Notes under the pieces: model-generated
Told to the model about the DNA's origin: nothing
The model's input: only the letters and a program-made list of their open reading frames with translations
Database searches by the model: none
Assembly (NCBI GenBank): GCA_903831295.1
Contig: CAIKXA010000013.1
Span: forward strand, 1-64,000
DNA: 64,000 nt
Source: an uncultured bacterium
GTDB lineage: Bacteria; Planctomycetota; Phycisphaerae; Phycisphaerales; SM1A02
Direction: 5' to 3'
Part shown: in pieces, positions 28,806-37,476 of the stretch
Layout of the letters: every line of letters begins with the position of its first letter
Position numbering within the stretch: position 1 is the first letter of the stretch
Made by a program: the position numbers and the translations under genes

Positions 28806-30863
28806 AATTTTCCCCCCATTCAAAGTAGCCAAGCGTGGCAGCGACTTTGACAATTGCATCAATTGATCCATGTTGATCCTTGGTGAAAGCCATCCACTCC
28901 ATTTCCAGCGCTCCAACATTGGAACATCGATTAGGATCGCGTCATAATCTTTTGAAAGTAAAGCGGTTGTTTCTGCGACTGTCAGCCCATCGCATTTTTC
29001 TATTGGATTGATGTCCCACACGCTCGACCAAGTCAAAGATGCGCCAGACTTGATCCACAACGGCGTGCTCCAACCAACGCTGAGCACGCGCCACTCTGGG
29101 TGCAAGTGGTTCATCACCAATTCCGCAGTGATATTTTTGGAGGCATCTTGGCGCAGGCTTGCGTCGCTTGAACGTAAATCGCGCCAATCATCTTCCCCCT
29201 GAAAATATGCATTTTGCCCTATAAAATAGACAGATCTTGGCGTGTCCGTGGCTAAATTCCAGGCTGGCAAACAAGCCCAAGTAGCCAAGAGCAGCAACAA
29301 AAGCAGCGGGGTGGGTTGATGCGTTGCGGAGGTCTTGGACTTGGCCGCTGCGCCTCCAAATACCAGTGCGCTCGCTAGTCCACACATCAACGCAAATGGA
29401 ATGACCAACGGAATTAAAAATCGACTCTGTAAATGTGTCGCAAACATCCAACCAAGAACAATGAGCGCGACGCTCAACGCCAAAGCCATAGACATAGATC
29501 GAGTTGCTCGACGCAATGTCAAGACAACAAACGAGCATGCGGCGATCCAAGGCAGTGGTCCCCAAAACCATTTCCACGGCTCGCCTCTGGTTGGATTTTC
29601 TCCCATGCCAAAAATAAAAAGTTGAGTCCATAACGCATGTGCTCGCTGCATCATGGACGCGTCGCTGGCATGCGCCTGATTCCAACGCATGGACTGCTCG
29701 GCGCTCCACCATCCCAATCCCAATAAATTGCTTGCCAATGGAAAGAATGGCGCTCCGGCGTAGTACCAATTGCGCGCCAGCCACGGCGCCAATCCAATTG
29801 CTAGCGCCAGCGCGCTCCACGCGATTGATTTCCAATGCATCAAATCACGATCATTCCCCAAAGCCCACCACGCCAGCACGGCGGGCACAACAAGAATGAT
29901 TGAACTTGCTTTGCTCCCCACTAAAACGGCCATAAGCGCGCCAAGCATCAAGCCGCCCCAAAGCCGCGAAACTGATTTGCGCGCTAGAACATTTAAAATC
30001 GCGGCAAATGCAAGCAAAATCCCTGATTCGCTGTACGCCAGTGATCCAACCACAATCACCCATGGTGTGGCAAGCATGGCGCACAACGCGCTCACCCGCG
30101 CGATGCGCTCATTTATTTCCAACCTGCGCGCAAGGAGCACCGCGGTGTCCGCAAGAACAAATGCCGCAACCAGCAGCATGCCGGCATGCAACAACTGGCA
30201 AGCCACCACGCCATCGCGCGCGTCACTTGACGCGCTCATCAAGTGAAGAAATCCACCTTCCACAAAATTTGGCATACCTGAATACGCTAGAAATTCCAGT
30301 GGGCGAATCGCACCAATAGCCAGCCATTCTTTGGGGGCTTGCAAGTGATATTCCAGAGCGTCGTAACCGCCAAATTCCGTGCTCCAAATAATTCCTGGTG
30401 AAACACTCGCGGCAATGAACAACGTAGCGATCGAGGGAATCGACGCCCACCACCAAGAAAATTTGGCGGTCATTTCTTGCGCCGGTGATTCACGCGCGCC
30501 AAAAATAAATCGGAGCGCAAAGATCCATCCTGGAATAAGAATTCCAACCGCAATCAAACCGCGCATCAATCCCAGCGATCCAAGCCATTGATCGACAATC
30601 AATTGAATCGCAATTCCAAACGCGCTCGCAAGCGCATAGGCATGTACCCCACGGCCCAAAACTTTTTTGTTGACCATCACTCCCAACCCAAATGCGCTCA
30701 GCATCCAAGCGCCGCATTTCCAACCGCTGAATATCCACACTTGAAATAATTCAAATCCACAATTCAAACCCCCAAGCGTGATTGCAAACACAGCCGCGGA
30801 TACTCCCGTCAATGCCGCGCCAATCGCCAAAGAAGTCCATCGCAGGGGTTGCATTGGCGGCAT
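28755..30863 (-). CDS. Large multi-pass membrane protein, glycosyltransferase (PMT/ArnT-like) candidate
   Basis: 702 aa with many TM helices and a C-terminal soluble tail; family assignment is inference from architecture. Confidence 0.6.
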   Translation of the reverse strand: MPPMQPLRWTSLAIGAALTGVSAAVFAITLGGLNCGFELFQVWIFSGWKCGAWMLSAFGLGVMVNKKVLGRGVHAYALASAFGIAIQLIVDQWLGSLGLMRGLIAVGILIPGWIFALRFIFGARESPAQEMTAKFSWWWASIPSIATLFIAASVSPGIIWSTEFGGYDALEYHLQAPKEWLAIGAIRPLEFLAYSGMPNFVEGGFLHLMSASSDARDGVVACQLLHAGMLLVAAFVLADTAVLLARRLEINERIARVSALCAMLATPWVIVVGSLAYSESGILLAFAAILNVLARKSVSRLWGGLMLGALMAVLVGSKASSIILVVPAVLAWWALGNDRDLMHWKSIAWSALALAIGLAPWLARNWYYAGAPFFPLASNLLGLGWWSAEQSMRWNQAHASDASMMQRAHALWTQLFIFGMGENPTRGEPWKWFWGPLPWIAACSFVVLTLRRATRSMSMALALSVALIVLGWMFATHLQSRFLIPLVIPFALMCGLASALVFGGAAAKSKTSATHQPTPLLLLLLLATWACLPAWNLATDTPRSVYFIGQNAYFQGEDDWRDLRSSDASLRQDASKNITAELVMNHLHPEWRVLSVGWSTPLWIKSGASLTWSSVWDINPIEKCDGLTVAETTALLSKDYDAILIDVPMLERWKWSGWLSPRINMDQLMQLSKSLPRLATLNGGKILLGLRGHVDLNLPLSR

Positions 30864-30999
30864 TATCCCTAAATATCGACCAAATGTTTAGTTCTCTCAT
30901 GCTTTGAAGCCTCTCTAGCCGATTGCAATCAGCGGTCACGGATGACCGATGATGCCCGTAAGGGCGAATGCGTCAAGGATGGTGGCGACAGGAGGTCGT

Positions 31000-31446
31000 A
31001 TGCAAGTAGAAACAACACGATTTGGAAGCGTTGAGGTGGATGATTCCCGCCTCCTTCAATTTCCCGCTGGACTTCTAGGCTTTGGGCGAGTGCATCAATT
31101 CGCGCTGTTGCAGCCTGATGATCGTGGCGTGTTCTTTTGGCTTCAAAGTATTGAAAGTCCGGACGTTGCATTTGTGGTCACCGATCCACGGCTTTGGTCC
31201 GCCGATTACACGGTCTCCATGCGCCGTGAGCAGAGCGAGGAGATTGGTTTGCGCGGCAACACCACGCCAGAAATTCTTGTGATAGTAAATCGCCGTGAGA
31301 GCGGCATCACCGCCAACATGCAGGGGCCATTGGTGATCAATCCAGAAAATAGAACTGGAATTCAAATCGTGCTCACCGATCGCCGCTGGACTACCCGTCA
31401 CGAACTTGTGTCTGTGTCGCCAGTTGCGCGAAGTGTATCCGCGTAA
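31000..31446 (+). CDS. fliW: Flagellar assembly factor FliW
   Basis: [28 protein letters not shown]...FVVTDP...[28 protein letters not shown] at 30990. Confidence 0.92.
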   Translation: MQVETTRFGSVEVDDSRLLQFPAGLLGFGRVHQFALLQPDDRGVFFWLQSIESPDVAFVVTDPRLWSADYTVSMRREQSEEIGLRGNTTPEILVIVNRRESGITANMQGPLVINPENRTGIQIVLTDRRWTTRHELVSVSPVARSVSA

Positions 31447-31492
31447 ATTTCAACATCGCACTCATTCATTTTCTCCTCCAACACATCATTTC

Positions 31493-31798
31493 ATGCTTGT
31501 CCTTTCCCGCCAAATTGATGAACGCATTGTGATCGGTGATGACATTGAAATTGTCATCGTTGATATTCGTGGCGACAAAGTCAGGCTTGGAATTGTTGCG
31601 CCAACCACCATTTCGGTTCATCGCAAAGAGGTGTATGAAGCCATCCGCAAGGAGAATGAGCATGCGGCGACATTGCGCGGCGATGTGCCCATGATTCACG
31701 CTCCAAGTCATTCACCGAACCACGCGCCAGACGGCTTGAAGCGCTTGGCCAGTGGACCCACTCCCGACATGAAGCAATTTCGCCGCGAAAGCGCGTGA
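31493..31798 (+). CDS. csrA: Carbon storage regulator CsrA with C-terminal extension
   Basis: [51 protein letters not shown]. Confidence 0.95.
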   Translation: MLVLSRQIDERIVIGDDIEIVIVDIRGDKVRLGIVAPTTISVHRKEVYEAIRKENEHAATLRGDVPMIHAPSHSPNHAPDGLKRLASGPTPDMKQFRRESA

Positions 31799-31854
31799 AA
31801 TTTCTCCGCAGCGCGGCCAATCTTTTCACTGATCTTTTCACATGATCAAATAAA

Positions 31855-31881
31855 AACCGCCGAGCGAAATGCTCGGCGGTT
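31855..31881 (-). terminator. Rho-independent terminator of rpmI-rplT
   Basis: Perfect 11-bp stem aaccgccgagc-gaaat-gctcggcggtt, followed by TTTTTA on the minus strand. Confidence 0.8.
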
Positions 31882-31901
31882 GTATTTACAAAATCGTTTT
31901 T

Positions 31902-32276
31902 TTAGGCCGCGCGCGCTTTGGCCGCCAAGTGCTTCTTGGCCATGTCAACCAATACATCGAATGTGGTTGGATCTTGAATTGCAAGTTCGCTGAGCATCTT
32001 GCGATTCAGCAACACGCCAGCGCGTTGCAAGCCACCAACAAACAAACTGTATCGATAGTCGCGCATTCGGCACGCCGCGGTCAAGCGGGCGATCCAAAGT
32101 GAGCGCATGTCACGTCGACGAAGTCGGCGATGCGTCCAAGCGTTTCGACCAGCGCGCATGAGAGCGACTTTGGCTTGTTGCTTGTGGCGACTTTTTGTTC
32201 CGTAATAACCTCGTGCTTGGCGTAGAACGCGGCGACGAGCTTGTGTGCGGGCTGCTCCTTTACGTGCGCGTGGCAT
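31902..32276 (-). CDS. rplT: 50S ribosomal protein L20
   Basis: MPRARKGAARTQARRRVLRQARGYYGTKSRHKQQAKVALMRAGRNAWTHRRLRRRDMR. Confidence 0.97.
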   Translation of the reverse strand: MPRARKGAARTQARRRVLRQARGYYGTKSRHKQQAKVALMRAGRNAWTHRRLRRRDMRSLWIARLTAACRMRDYRYSLFVGGLQRAGVLLNRKMLSELAIQDPTTFDVLVDMAKKHLAAKARAA

Positions 32277-32279
32277 GGA

Positions 32280-32513
32280 TCAATCCTTCCCGCCGGTTGC
32301 GGCTGGTCGTTTTGCGGTCCGCAAAGAGCGTCCCAACATTTTTGATAAAGCAATAAGGTCAGTCGCGCCAAGATATCGCGACTTGCGATAACTCTGCACG
32401 GTTGTGCCTTTTTTGTTGCTCTTGAGATGGCGTGAATTTGGAGAATGAAAGCGCACCTTGCCTGTGCCGGTCACTTTGATTCGCTTGAGTAGTCCTTTAT
32501 GGCCTTTTTGCAT
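32280..32513 (-). CDS. rpmI: 50S ribosomal protein L35
   Basis: MQKGHKGLLKRIKVTGTGKVRFHSPNSRHLKSNK. Confidence 0.93.
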   Translation of the reverse strand: MQKGHKGLLKRIKVTGTGKVRFHSPNSRHLKSNKKGTTVQSYRKSRYLGATDLIALSKMLGRSLRTAKRPAATGGKD

Positions 32514-32544
32514 TGTGTTCGCCGCTTTCCTTGAGGGGTCGAAG

Positions 32545-32572
32545 AGTGTAACGAAATCGTCAGTTTGGTCAA
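32545..32572 (-). promoter_or_regulatory. Putative promoter of rpmI-rplT
   Basis: Minus strand TTGACC-N16-TACACT about 30 nt upstream of rpmI. Confidence 0.5.
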
Positions 32573-32633
32573 GCGATCCATGGGGCAAACATGAAAAAAC
32601 CTATAAATAAAGGCTTTTGGTCGTGTTTGAAAT

Positions 32634-33590
32634 TTATTGCGCCAAGAAAATGTCGTTGTTCAGAGTGGCTTGGGGTGCCAATGGGATCGACTCGGAATCC
32701 TTCACCCCGTTGGGCAAATAAATATTGTCGCCGTTGATATGTGGACTAGGCAACCAAACAATGGACAGATCCGTGAACAAAACATTCTGCCCACGCTGTT
32801 GATGGTTCATTGAGCATGGCGAAGTGGACGGCGGAATATTCGCCTTGTGTCCCATGCGAATTCTAAGAATCACGGGGTTCGCATCCGCGGCCAATGGAGT
32901 TCGACCCATTGCGTTCAATTTAAATGGAGTGTTGGCGACTGGCATCCGAAATGCGAATGTTCCGCAACCAGGTCGAGTCGCGCAAGCGGGGCAATGAATT
33001 GAATCATGTTTGGCGTATCCATTGCGTTCGAGCAACAACAAGTGACCGCTGTGGTCATAATTATTCCAGTCCATTTTTGAAGTGTCGGGTGATTCAAACA
33101 GTCCACCCAAACTTGCGGTCGCTGGAAGATTGCCGCGATGATCTCCAGAGTACGCGGCAATGCTGGCACCCAAGGTGCGAAGATTGTTGGCGCAATTTTG
33201 TTCAAGCGCGGCGCTGCGCATTCGCTGCGCGATTGGCCAACCCACGCCAGTGGCGATTAGAGCCACCGCGGCCACGGCTCCAAAGTCAGCCCACTGAGTT
33301 CGCTTGGTCCAACTCGGCGTGTGAATCTCCATTCGTGCCCGAATGGCTCTTTCTTCGCGAGCAATTCGCGCCAATGTTAAATCCACAAGAAGCGTGTCGG
33401 GTTGCTCAACAGGGTACGACTCCAATTTTTTCAAGAGTCGAAGCGCGGCTGATTTACGCTTGGATTCCGCGGATTCATTGGTGTTTTCATTCGTATCAAT
33501 TTGATCCACCAAGCCCGCTTCAAGCAGTGCGTCCACGGCTCGTTGATCCTCGGCGGACAGGGTTGCATGGGGTTCGTTGTGCGGAATCAT
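32634..33590 (-). CDS. Putative anti-sigma factor fused to a DUF1559/pseudopilin-like extracytoplasmic domain
   Basis: Cytoplasmic N-terminus, one TM (VAAVALIATGVGWPIAQ), then NCANNLRTLGASIAAYSGDHRGNLPA and HQQRGQNVLFTDLS, resembling prepilin-like H-x9-DG proteins; overlaps the sigma gene stop. Confidence 0.55.
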   Translation of the reverse strand: MIPHNEPHATLSAEDQRAVDALLEAGLVDQIDTNENTNESAESKRKSAALRLLKKLESYPVEQPDTLLVDLTLARIAREERAIRARMEIHTPSWTKRTQWADFGAVAAVALIATGVGWPIAQRMRSAALEQNCANNLRTLGASIAAYSGDHRGNLPATASLGGLFESPDTSKMDWNNYDHSGHLLLLERNGYAKHDSIHCPACATRPGCGTFAFRMPVANTPFKLNAMGRTPLAADANPVILRIRMGHKANIPPSTSPCSMNHQQRGQNVLFTDLSIVWLPSPHINGDNIYLPNGVKDSESIPLAPQATLNNDIFLAQ

Positions 33591-34288
33591 GAGTGATCCT
33601 TGAGAGTCTCATGGGTGGTTTGAGCCCAGCCATCCGCAAATAGAGCGACCGCGGAATGCAATCTGCTTTTCACGGTACCAAGTGGAATACCAAGCATATC
33701 AGAGATGTGTTGGTAACTGAAACGTTGGAAGTACGCCATCAATAAAATCTCCCGATGCAATTCTGGAAGGGCGTCGACAACTTTTTTAACGCGCGTTGAT
33801 TCTTCAAGCGAGGACATTGCATCACCGGGTTGCGAGTCCGTGGAAGCCACAACATCAAGCAGCGTAAATTCAGTTTCGCCGTGACCCATTGGCTTGTCCA
33901 AACTTAAAGTGGCGCGTCGCTTGTGGTGGCGATACCAATCACGAGCCTTATTGGAAGCGATGGTGTACAGCCATGGGCGAAGTTTGCGCGTGACATCAAA
34001 TGATGCTGCTGAAAGATGGATTTGCAAAAATGTTTCTTGGAACACATCGTCAGCCGCGGAGGCTGATCCCAAAAATCGTTGCAAGTAGCGATGCAGATCC
34101 GATCGATACCGCTCCAACAACATAGGGAAGGCGCGCTCGTCGCCCGCTTGATGCGCGATCATGAGGTTCTCATCGGAGATTTCATCGCCCTCAAGCTCCA
34201 CAATGGAGATCGTAGTGTCATTGCTCACAGGTTTGACTCCGTGAAGGGCGGCAAATGGATGCAACGAATCATGTGGAAACGCAGTCAT
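33587..34288 (-). CDS. ECF RNA polymerase sigma factor
   Basis: Region 2 FPMLLERYRSDLHRYLQRFLGSASAADDVFQETFLQIH, WLYTIASNKARDWYRHHKR; region 4 FSYQHISDMLGIPLGTVKSRLH. Confidence 0.92.
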   Translation of the reverse strand: MTAFPHDSLHPFAALHGVKPVSNDTTISIVELEGDEISDENLMIAHQAGDERAFPMLLERYRSDLHRYLQRFLGSASAADDVFQETFLQIHLSAASFDVTRKLRPWLYTIASNKARDWYRHHKRRATLSLDKPMGHGETEFTLLDVVASTDSQPGDAMSSLEESTRVKKVVDALPELHREILLMAYFQRFSYQHISDMLGIPLGTVKSRLHSAVALFADGWAQTTHETLKDHS

Positions 34289-34359
34289 AACTCTTGCTAC
34301 GATGCTTTCTGTTTCTCTGTTTGACAGGATCGGTTAATTTTTAGGAGTCTTGAAGATTT

Positions 34360-35493
34360 ATGGGTGTGCCAATAAGCCAAATGTGGACGGTTGCGAGTTA
34401 TGTTCTCAAGCAAAGAATTTCTGGACGTAAGAGATATCCGCTTGTTTTAATGCTTGAACCACTCTTTCGTTGCAATCTTGCGTGCGCGGGTTGTGGCAAA
34501 ATTCAGTACCCGGCCCACGTCCTAAAACGCCAACTCACGGTCAAGGAATGCGTTGACGCCGTTGAAGAGTGCGGAACTCCAATGGTCAGCATTCCAGGCG
34601 GCGAGCCACTTTTACACCCGGACATCAAGGAGATTGTGGAGGCGCTTGTGGTGCGCAAGAAGTACATCTATCTCTGCACCAACGCGTTGCTGTTAAAGGA
34701 AAAACTTGAGGCTGGCACATTCAAGCCCAGCAAATATTTAACTTTTAGCGTGCACATGGACGGTCAAGAAGAGAACCACGACTTCGCGGTGTGCCGCGAG
34801 GGCACTTACAAAAAAGCCGTGGACGGAATTCGCTTGGCGGTGAAGATGGGTTTCCGTGTCACCACCAATACCACGCTCTTTGAAGGCGCCGATCCAAATT
34901 CAGTGCGCGCATTCTTTGATGAGATGATGGCCCTTGGCGTTGAAGGCATGATGATCAGTCCGGGCTACGCCTACGACAAGGCGCCCGATCAATCTGGTTT
35001 CTTGAAGCGCAAGGAGACCAACGAACTCTTTGAGATGATTCTTTCCAATCGCAAGAAGGGTTGGAAGTTCAATCAAAGTCCGCTGTTCCTTGAGTTTCTC
35101 ATGGGCAAGCGCACGTATGAATGCACGCCTTGGGGCATGCCCGCATACAACGTTTTTGGTTGGCAGAAGCCTTGCTATTTGTTGCAAGAGGGTTACGCCG
35201 ACACATTCCAAGAATTAATTGACGAGACCGATTGGGCCAATTACGGCCACGAAAGCGGCAACGCAAAGTGCGCTAATTGCATGGTGCACAGCGGTTATGA
35301 AGCCACGGCGGTCGATCACACTTTCTCTGGATTTCAGGGCATTTGGGGCAATATCAAGGCGATCGTGTTTAACCGTTACGCCAATCCTGGCGCGAGCAAA
35401 ATGTTGAAAGCCGAAAGCGCAAAGCCACACGGACCCATGAAGCATTTGGTTCAACTTGGTTTGGCGCAGGATATTCATCGCCCCGCGGCGTGA
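34360..35493 (+). CDS. hpnH: Hopanoid biosynthesis radical SAM protein HpnH
   Basis: MLEPLFRCNLACAGCGKIQYPAHVLKRQLTVKECVDAVEECGTPMVSIPGGEPLLHPDI...PWGMPAYNVFGWQKPCYLLQEGY. Confidence 0.92.
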   Translation: MGVPISQMWTVASYVLKQRISGRKRYPLVLMLEPLFRCNLACAGCGKIQYPAHVLKRQLTVKECVDAVEECGTPMVSIPGGEPLLHPDIKEIVEALVVRKKYIYLCTNALLLKEKLEAGTFKPSKYLTFSVHMDGQEENHDFAVCREGTYKKAVDGIRLAVKMGFRVTTNTTLFEGADPNSVRAFFDEMMALGVEGMMISPGYAYDKAPDQSGFLKRKETNELFEMILSNRKKGWKFNQSPLFLEFLMGKRTYECTPWGMPAYNVFGWQKPCYLLQEGYADTFQELIDETDWANYGHESGNAKCANCMVHSGYEATAVDHTFSGFQGIWGNIKAIVFNRYANPGASKMLKAESAKPHGPMKHLVQLGLAQDIHRPAA

Positions 35494-35497
35494 GTGT

Positions 35498-36160
35498 TTA
35501 AAGTTGATTGAATAAAATTGTTGACGCGTTCTTTGCGGACGCGTCAATATTTTTTTGCGCGCCTTGCGTGTTGTCTATAAAGTCCTTCACCTTTTTAAAG
35601 TCTTTCACGCCGCGAGAACTTTCAACACCGCTGCTCACATCCACCGCACATGGACACGCTTGTGAAATTGCGGTCGCAACATTTTCCGGCGATAGACCAC
35701 CAGCCAGTATCAATGGAAGTTGAGATGTCCAAGGCGGTTTCGGGCGTTGCCAATTCCAGCCTTCGCCCGCGCCAGCGTTGGGGGCATCAACAAGCAATGC
35801 GCTGATTTGTGCATTTGGGCATTGTTGCAATTGGTTGAGTTGATCAATGGAGCAACCCAATATCCGTTTTCGATCCGGCCCGCCAACGAATTCGTACACC
35901 TGGACTGGACCAGGCCAAAGGCGCAATTCTTGGGGGGGCACATCCGACCAATGTCGCAGTACCAAGACGGGGGTTACGCGGGCAAGCACGTGTTGCGCTA
36001 TGGCAAGCGAATCTTGGAAGGAAATGTGCCTTGGCGACGCCGGCGCGACCACAAAGCCAACCGCGTCCGCACCAAGTTCAGCGGCCCGCATGGCGTCATC
36101 AATGGATCGAAGGCCACAAATTTTCACCAATGTTTTCAATTTAGCGCTTCGATTTGGCAT
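35498..36160 (-). CDS. trpF: Phosphoribosylanthranilate isomerase
   Basis: LVKICGLRSIDDAMRAAELGADAVGFV...LILAGGLSPENVATAI...AVDVSSGVESSRGVKDFKKVKDFI. Confidence 0.9.
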   Translation of the reverse strand: MPNRSAKLKTLVKICGLRSIDDAMRAAELGADAVGFVVAPASPRHISFQDSLAIAQHVLARVTPVLVLRHWSDVPPQELRLWPGPVQVYEFVGGPDRKRILGCSIDQLNQLQQCPNAQISALLVDAPNAGAGEGWNWQRPKPPWTSQLPLILAGGLSPENVATAISQACPCAVDVSSGVESSRGVKDFKKVKDFIDNTQGAQKNIDASAKNASTILFNQL

Positions 36161-36202
36161 GCAAATAGACTACGATGATTCATCAATCTTGAGAGACCCA
36201 AT

Positions 36203-37288
36203 ATGAGTATCGCAACACCAGTAGCACCCACATTTGACAAAGGCCTTGGAAACACCGTCGCAGCGGAAACGCAGATGTCGTTTATTGACGGCGGGCGAGG
36301 CGTTCTTGAATATGTTGGAATTGAAATTGACGCACTCGCGCGCAACAGCACATTTGAAGAGACTGTGTTCTTGTTGTGGAACCGTCGCTTGCCAACCCAA
36401 TCGGAGTTGAATGCGTTCAGCGGGCAGCTTCGCGCCGAGTACGCGCTAACTCCATCACTTGTGAATCTTATCCGTGAAATGCCGCGCGATGCGGGACCAA
36501 TGCATGTGTTGCGCACGCTTGTCAGCGCGCTCTCTTTGTTTGACACCGAAGTCGAAGATGACAGTATTGAAGCCAACAACCGAAAGGCCATTCGACTGCT
36601 CGCCAAAACGCCTGCGCTTATCGCGGGCTTTGATCGACATCGAAAGGGCAAGCCAATTGTGGACGCCGATGCGACGCTCACTATGGCGCAAAATTTCTTG
36701 TACATGCTCAATGGGGCCAAGCCCACCGAGTCAATGGCAAAGGCGCTTGATGTGTGCTTGATTTTGCACGCGGATCACGGCTTAAATGCCAGCACATTCG
36801 CCGCTCGCGTGACTATTTCAACTCTCAGCGACATGTATTCGGCCATGGTCACCGCAATCGGAACGCTCAAAGGTCCGCTTCACGGCGGAGCCAATGAGGA
36901 AGTGATGATCATGTTGAATGAAATTGGAACCATTGAGAATGTGGACGCCTACATCGCAGAAAAACTGCGCAAGCGTGACCGCATCATGGGTTTCGGTCAC
37001 CGCGTGTACAAGGCGATTGATCCTCGCGCCACTTATTTAAAAACATTCTCCAAACAAGTTGCCGCGGACACTGGCAATTTGAATTTATTCGAGATGAGCC
37101 GACGCATAGAGGAGATCATGGACAAGGAAGTTGCCGCCAAAGGCATCTATCCCAACGTGGACTTTTATTCCGCCACCACATACCACTCCATTGGAATTGA
37201 CTTGGATTTGTTCACATGCATGTTTGCCATGAGCCGCATCGCTGGTTGGGCGGGGCATTGCATGAGCAACTCGATGGCAACCGGTTGA
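36203..37288 (+). CDS. gltA: Citrate synthase
   Basis: LHADHGLNASTFAARV, LKGPLHGGANEEVM, RDRIMGFGHRVYKAIDPRA. Confidence 0.94.
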   Translation: MSIATPVAPTFDKGLGNTVAAETQMSFIDGGRGVLEYVGIEIDALARNSTFEETVFLLWNRRLPTQSELNAFSGQLRAEYALTPSLVNLIREMPRDAGPMHVLRTLVSALSLFDTEVEDDSIEANNRKAIRLLAKTPALIAGFDRHRKGKPIVDADATLTMAQNFLYMLNGAKPTESMAKALDVCLILHADHGLNASTFAARVTISTLSDMYSAMVTAIGTLKGPLHGGANEEVMIMLNEIGTIENVDAYIAEKLRKRDRIMGFGHRVYKAIDPRATYLKTFSKQVAADTGNLNLFEMSRRIEEIMDKEVAAKGIYPNVDFYSATTYHSIGIDLDLFTCMFAMSRIAGWAGHCMSNSMATG

Positions 37289-37476
37289 TCCGCCCTAATG
37301 CGGCGTATATCGGTCCGCATCAGCAGGCGTATGTTGCCATTGATCAGCGTTGATGTTCATGGAGTTCGGCTTCTGAATTGCATTTCAAGCGTGGCTTGAT
37401 CCTTGCAGCATTTTCCGTTGCTCTTTCGATATCTCTAAAAACTATCTGTCTGGGTTTGGGCAGTGATAGACAGCGA

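Noticed and set aside
32924-33592. 222-aa plus-strand ORF
   Set aside because: Antisense to the putative anti-sigma gene; Arg/Cys/Trp-rich shadow.
37289-37330. Inverted repeat ATGCGG...CCGCAT after gltA as a terminator
   Set aside because: Only a 6-bp stem and no T-tract.
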